From: Gerris lacustris
Lineage: Eukaryota > Arthropoda > Insecta > Hemiptera > Gerridae
Assembly (NCBI GenBank): GCA_951217055.1
Contig: OX578284.1
Coordinates: 24,640,187-24,704,186, forward strand
Reading direction: 5' to 3'
Length of the DNA: 64,000 nucleotides
Made by a program: the position numbers and the translations under genes. Every line of letters starts with the position of its first letter. Within the stretch, counting starts at the first letter, position 1. This document shows positions 60,301 through 64,000 of this stretch, one piece after another. Below the pieces are notes generated by a model that was not told the DNA's origin, did no database searches, and worked only from the letters and a program-made list of their open reading frames with translations.

Positions 60301-63300
60301 TCAAGGGTGTCGGAGTATTAATAATTATATTAATATTAACAAATAACACCTTAATTACACTGATTTGCGATTATTGAGTATTACAATGTAATGAATAAAT
60401 TATTTTAAATTACTGATAATTATGCTGATTACTAGCACTGAATAATTATTTATGTTGTTCACTACATATATAATATTATATTTTGCGCTGAGTCTCGCGA
60501 TTGTTTAATACATTTTTAATTTTAAATTGTACGACAAGATAACATAAAATAAAAAATGATTACTGTTATTAAAACCGTTGCAATATTAAAAATAAAGTAT
60601 TAATTTGAAATTTGTACAACAATTCTTTAACTTGTTTTTTTTTATGAATATTTATGAATTGCGCTGATACTTATGCAGGCGCTTAATAATTATAGTGATT
60701 AGAACAAGAGTGTGTTGACTTAGGCATTGACCTTGATGTGGTGGTTAAATAAGGAACTTGTCTTGTTTGGGTGTGGTTATCAGGGAGAAAGAAGGTCGCT
60801 TATCCTAACTGATCAAGTTACGAAGCGAGGACGAATAGTTGATATAACACGTGATTTGAAAAATAAAATGCTGGGAAGTGAGGTAGTAATGTTATAAATT
60901 AATTCCGCTATATATATATATTTTTGAGATAACGTGGCAAACCGGAATATCAACTTACAGAGTGTAAGCCCGGAGTCATGGTCAACGGCGTTCTTACAGT
61001 GGGCGTCGGCTTGGGGAAGTAATCTATTAAATTCACAAACAAAAGTCCTTTTTCTACCATGTTTCAAGGTCAACAAGAAGATTGTGGAGTGGACAAGAAA
61101 TGCATACCTTAATAGAAGCACAGGTTCAAGGCCGGACTAAATTATATAAAAAAAATCAAATCGACCAAACAGGGAAACCAAAACTAACTCTAGGAACTGT
61201 TAGATGATGTCATTTTTTATTAGTAATTCCATCTAAAAAGACTTAATGATCTAAATTCTAAACGGTGCTTAAAATGCGAAAATAAAACAAGGAAATATAT
61301 TCTAATAACTACAACTAGGAAGTGGACAGATAATAGATAGTCAATAATTTAATTTAAAGACTCATAAACAAAATAAAATATATCAATATCTTAGAACAAT
61401 CGATCTAATGCACACATATGCAAGGAGAAACTCATTGCAAAAGTGTTCTTTCAGTTATGATAATTTTAATATAATGTAAATCGTATTCAAAACAATCGTA
61501 ATTATTATACTTTTTAAAACCACACTCGTGGTAAATCATTTAAATTAAATTCAATAATAATATGGGAAGAATCAGTGAAAACTATATTGTAATCGGATTA
61601 TAAGGAAAGTGTTATTGAATACATATTCATTCAAGAATAACAATAATAATAATAAAATAATAATAGCTTTTAATTTAAATTTTGATTATTATTTAAATAT
61701 AGCAACAAGGAATAATAAAATAAACACATACGTAAATATCATGCATTAAATACAGTTAATAAGAGCATAATATCACATTTAGAAAAGGTATAACAGTAAA
61801 GGTAGGAAGAAATTTAAAATATATAAAAATTCATAGATAAGAAAATTAGAGACAATTGCTAAAGAGGAAATTGTGATAAAGATGAAAGAAAGGATAAATT
61901 CAAACTTAAGAAACTCGTGTGAGCTAGATAAGAGATGCTGCAGTAGAACTTCTTTACGAGAATAATTGTGAAAAAAATTGTTATACCCTCAATTTTACTG
62001 ATAAGAAAATTAAAGCAACAAAATAAATTGACAAAATAAGGAGATGTAGGAAATGTTCATAATTAGGAAGTAAAGAAATTTAGTTATACGAGTAAAAGGG
62101 CGTTGAAAAACTTTAAAAAAGTTATTACGGAAATATTGTTGAAAAATTGTCCACACGTTAAATTAACTTAGATGGTATCATTCTGAAGTATTTCTTCTTT
62201 AAAGAAAAGTTTAAAATGTTACTATTTATCCAAATCGTTCATTTGTTAAATCTATGATAATTTTATATTATAGATAAGTTTGCCTCAAATTATTATTCAT
62301 ATTTCGTTTTAATGTCATTCAAAGGAAAATTTTAACAATTTTTCACTGAATAAATTATGTTTTTTAAAAATGTAAAATTCTATTGATTTAGGAAGGCACT
62401 GATTGAGTTCAAAGTTACTCCCCCCCCCCTTAATTTTTAATTGAGTGCGTGGGTTTCGGAGTTTGTCCTTTATAACGAGTCCCGTCAGAACTTCATGAAT
62501 AAATTATGAATAATAACACTCCCAAGTTATCTTAAACTTAGGTAAATATTAAGTTTTCATAATCTCCGTGTTGGGTTTTCTCTCTCTATCTCTTTACGAG
62601 AAATGCTCTTTTATGTATCTTAAATACACAAAAGAAATTGAAGATAAAATTAGAGTAGAAAGACGGTATCAACTTTAAGCAATAATGCGAGTGTGCAAAC
62701 TAATGCATTGTTTGTCATAATGTAAATTTGTGAAGTAATATGAAGTGTGCATATTAACCTGTGAGTTGTAATTTAGAAATTTCCACATTTAGATGGTTTT
62801 ATTTAAGTAAGATAGAATCATAAATCCCAAGTCTGTGAAACGGCTTGTTACCCTCAAGTTAAATTGCATCGATCAGTTTAAGATGAAGTGTACTATTTTA
62901 GAGTTATTCTTAGAAATGGTTAGTAAGAAAATAGGTTCGGTTATTTGAGGCTTCCACAAATAAGCTTATGGCCTTTTATAATACAATTTTATTATACTCT
63001 CTTCACGCCTTTGAGTTTCTCAAGTAATTGATGTGTTTGTTTTCTATGTCTAGGTTGTGTTTGCTGCCGTTATGAGCGTGGCCTACGCTCAGCACTGGGG
63101 AGGTCAACACGGAGCTTGGGGTAACAACCCCCCCGGACTTCCCCAGGATACCCCTGAAGTAGCCGCTGCCAAGGCCGCTCACCTCGCCGCCCTCGCCAGG
63201 GTTAACCAGAACAACGGTGGTGTCTGGGCCAACAACAACGACGACGGACAGTGGCATCCCGACCAGCACCAGGGTGGTAACTGGAACAACAACAACAACA

Positions 63301-63761
63301 ACGGCGCTAACTGGAACGGTGCTGCCCAATGGCAAACCTACGGAAACGGTGGCAGGTGGAACGGTCCCCTCGCTCTTCCCCCAGGTTTCGACAACAACGG
63401 TGCTCCTCTCCCCGTACAGGACACCCCTGAAGTAGCCGCCGAGAAATCCAAGCACTTCGCTCTCTACAACGGTGGTCCCCAGGCCGCTCCCCATAACAAC
63501 GGCTGGAACAACAACGGAGCCTGGAACAACAACAACAACGGTGCCTGGAACAACAACAACGGTGCCTGGAACTCCGGACACGGAAGGTGGAGGCGTCATG
63601 CCGTACTTGCCGCTCCCCTCGTCCACGCTCCCCTCGTATCCACCCACGCTATCGCCACCCCTATCATCCGTACCGCTTACGCCGCTCCCGTCCTTTCCCA
63701 CTCCGTCATCGCCGCTCCCGTCCTCAGGACCCACGGCCTTCACGGCCTTGCCCACTGGTAA
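57364..63761 (+). CDS. Cuticular protein, Asn/Gly/Trp-rich low-complexity type (two exons)
   Basis: A secreted structural protein of the exoskeleton. Exon 1 codes for only Met-Asn-Ser-Leu (57364-57375), followed by the donor GTAATT. Exon 2 is 63054-63761 after the acceptor TTTTCTATGTCTAG, phase 0. Joined, they give 239 residues with a clean signal peptide, MNSLVVFAAVMSVAYA, cut before Gln17. Two DTPEVAA motifs (about residues 36-51 and 127-142, preceded by LPQ or LPVQ and followed by K..H) are a recognised cuticle-protein signature. Between and after them are Asn runs with Trp-Asn-Asn and Gly-Ala-Trp repeats. Residues 183-239 carry AAPLV, AAPVL and HAPLV repeats, as in hydrophobic cuticle proteins. 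There is no Rebers-Riddiford chitin-binding domain. Codons strongly prefer C in third position, unlike the flanks, a sign of high expression. A short first exon ending in the signal peptide is typical of insect cuticle genes. Confidence 0.85.
59631..59994. repeat. Intronic minisatellite, unit about 45-60 bp, about eight copies
   Basis: Repeated CAGTAACTCTTTGTTAA, CAGCAATATTTAGAATAG and AAACA blocks. Copies vary in the spacer (for example TTGAATTGCAAAGCCTACAA in one) and decay to the right. Confidence 0.9.
60934..61140 (+). other. Short open frame in the intron, unknown
   Basis: A 68-codon frame in a patch that is less AT-rich than its surroundings; a minus-strand frame overlaps it. The translation (with SPESWSTAFLQWASAWG) has no domain I recognise. 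It could be a decayed transposon or foreign fragment, or chance. Confidence 0.2.
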
Positions 63762-63851
63762 TTTCTTCTTCTATCCTGAGCAAACCAAACTCTTCATGGT
63801 GACTTTGCGTCACTTCGACTGACAAACTTTTTTTTTAGTTAGGACGTTACC

Positions 63852-63857
63852 AATAAA
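63852..63857 (+). terminator. Polyadenylation signal of the cuticular-protein gene
   Basis: AATAAA, 91 nt after the TAA-type stop at 63761. Cleavage is expected 10-30 nt later. This gives a 3' UTR of roughly 110 nt. Confidence 0.75.
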
Positions 63858-64000
63858 TTACGCAAATTTGAGACATGATCTCATAAAAAACAAAACTTTA
63901 TATTTTTTAATAATTACCTTTCCTCTGAAAAACTTCTTCATATTACTTAACAACATTTATCTTTAGCTGTGTAAGCTTGAAAGATACATAAAATGTAAGT

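Larger units (their letters stand above)
57376..63053 (+). other. 5.7-kb intron of the cuticular-protein gene
   Basis: Begins GTAATTATC and ends in a T-rich tract and CTAG. The interior is AT-rich, with a G run near 59058-59068, a minisatellite (59631-59994), a short (TA)n near 60910, and a C run near 62420. No other exon or nested gene is convincing; the GC-richer piece 60934-61140 is noted separately. Confidence 0.75.

Noticed and set aside
63003..63755. 250-residue minus-strand frame over the cuticle exon
   Set aside because: Antisense shadow of a GC-rich repetitive exon. The plus strand has a signal peptide, splice acceptor, cuticle motifs and poly(A) signal.

Overview
The window looks like insect nuclear DNA: strongly AT-rich, intron-bearing, and packed with transposable elements of kinds common in arthropods (an R1-like LINE, an I-like LINE, BEL/Pao, a tRNA-derived SINE and MITEs). 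It contains one host gene that can be argued from sequence alone, an insect cuticular-protein gene at the right end. A hemipteroid insect is plausible, but that is a guess from the overall repeat style and is not proven. No bacterial features, CRISPR arrays, rRNA genes or free-standing tRNA genes were seen.

Layout. 1-16.4 kb is AT-rich intergenic DNA with no convincing gene. It holds several non-coding repeats: a MITE with TTA target duplications (4472-5346), small hairpin elements (5346-5575), a 143-148 bp tandem array (5660-6192), two large foldback elements carrying a conserved GAAACGTT core (10822-11444 and 15495-15714), two copies of a dispersed repeat (about 1117 and 12626), and short tandem duplications. 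A tRNA-derived SINE with a perfect 13-bp target duplication lies at 16468-16768. From 16.9 to 22.3 kb, on the minus strand, a decayed R1-like LINE (gag with zinc knuckles, endonuclease, reverse transcriptase) is followed by two further 5'-truncated R1-like fragments in the same orientation, with (TAA)n tracts between them.

22.4-47.1 kb is a macrosatellite. Three tandem units of about 7.8-8.0 kb each have the same order: a GAGTAC/TAGTAC-T minisatellite block (1359 bp in all three), a GTCCCC-T block (2215, 2178 and 2331 bp), a compound GTACGTAC/TAGTACC block (1372, 1359 and 1372 bp), an AT satellite (752 bp in all three), an intact 3' fragment of an I-like LINE encoding RNase H (the 229-residue ORF is identical in all three), and a second AT satellite. 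The array ends against a more diverged and longer fragment of a related LINE (47132-49395), which carries the same 30-nt 3'-terminal hairpin and then runs into more AT satellite (to 50875).

51.0-53.3 kb is an internally deleted BEL/Pao LTR retrotransposon on the minus strand, with 173-bp LTRs and a primer-binding site matching initiator tRNA-Met. 54.0-55.4 kb is a 5'-truncated non-LTR element of uncertain clade on the plus strand. From 57.27 kb to the end is the host gene: TATA box, a short first exon with four codons, a 5.7-kb intron inside the signal-peptide coding region, a GC-rich second exon encoding a 239-residue Asn/Gly/Trp-rich cuticular protein, and a polyadenylation signal. The transposons look like genomic passengers; nothing in the sequence links them functionally to the cuticle gene.
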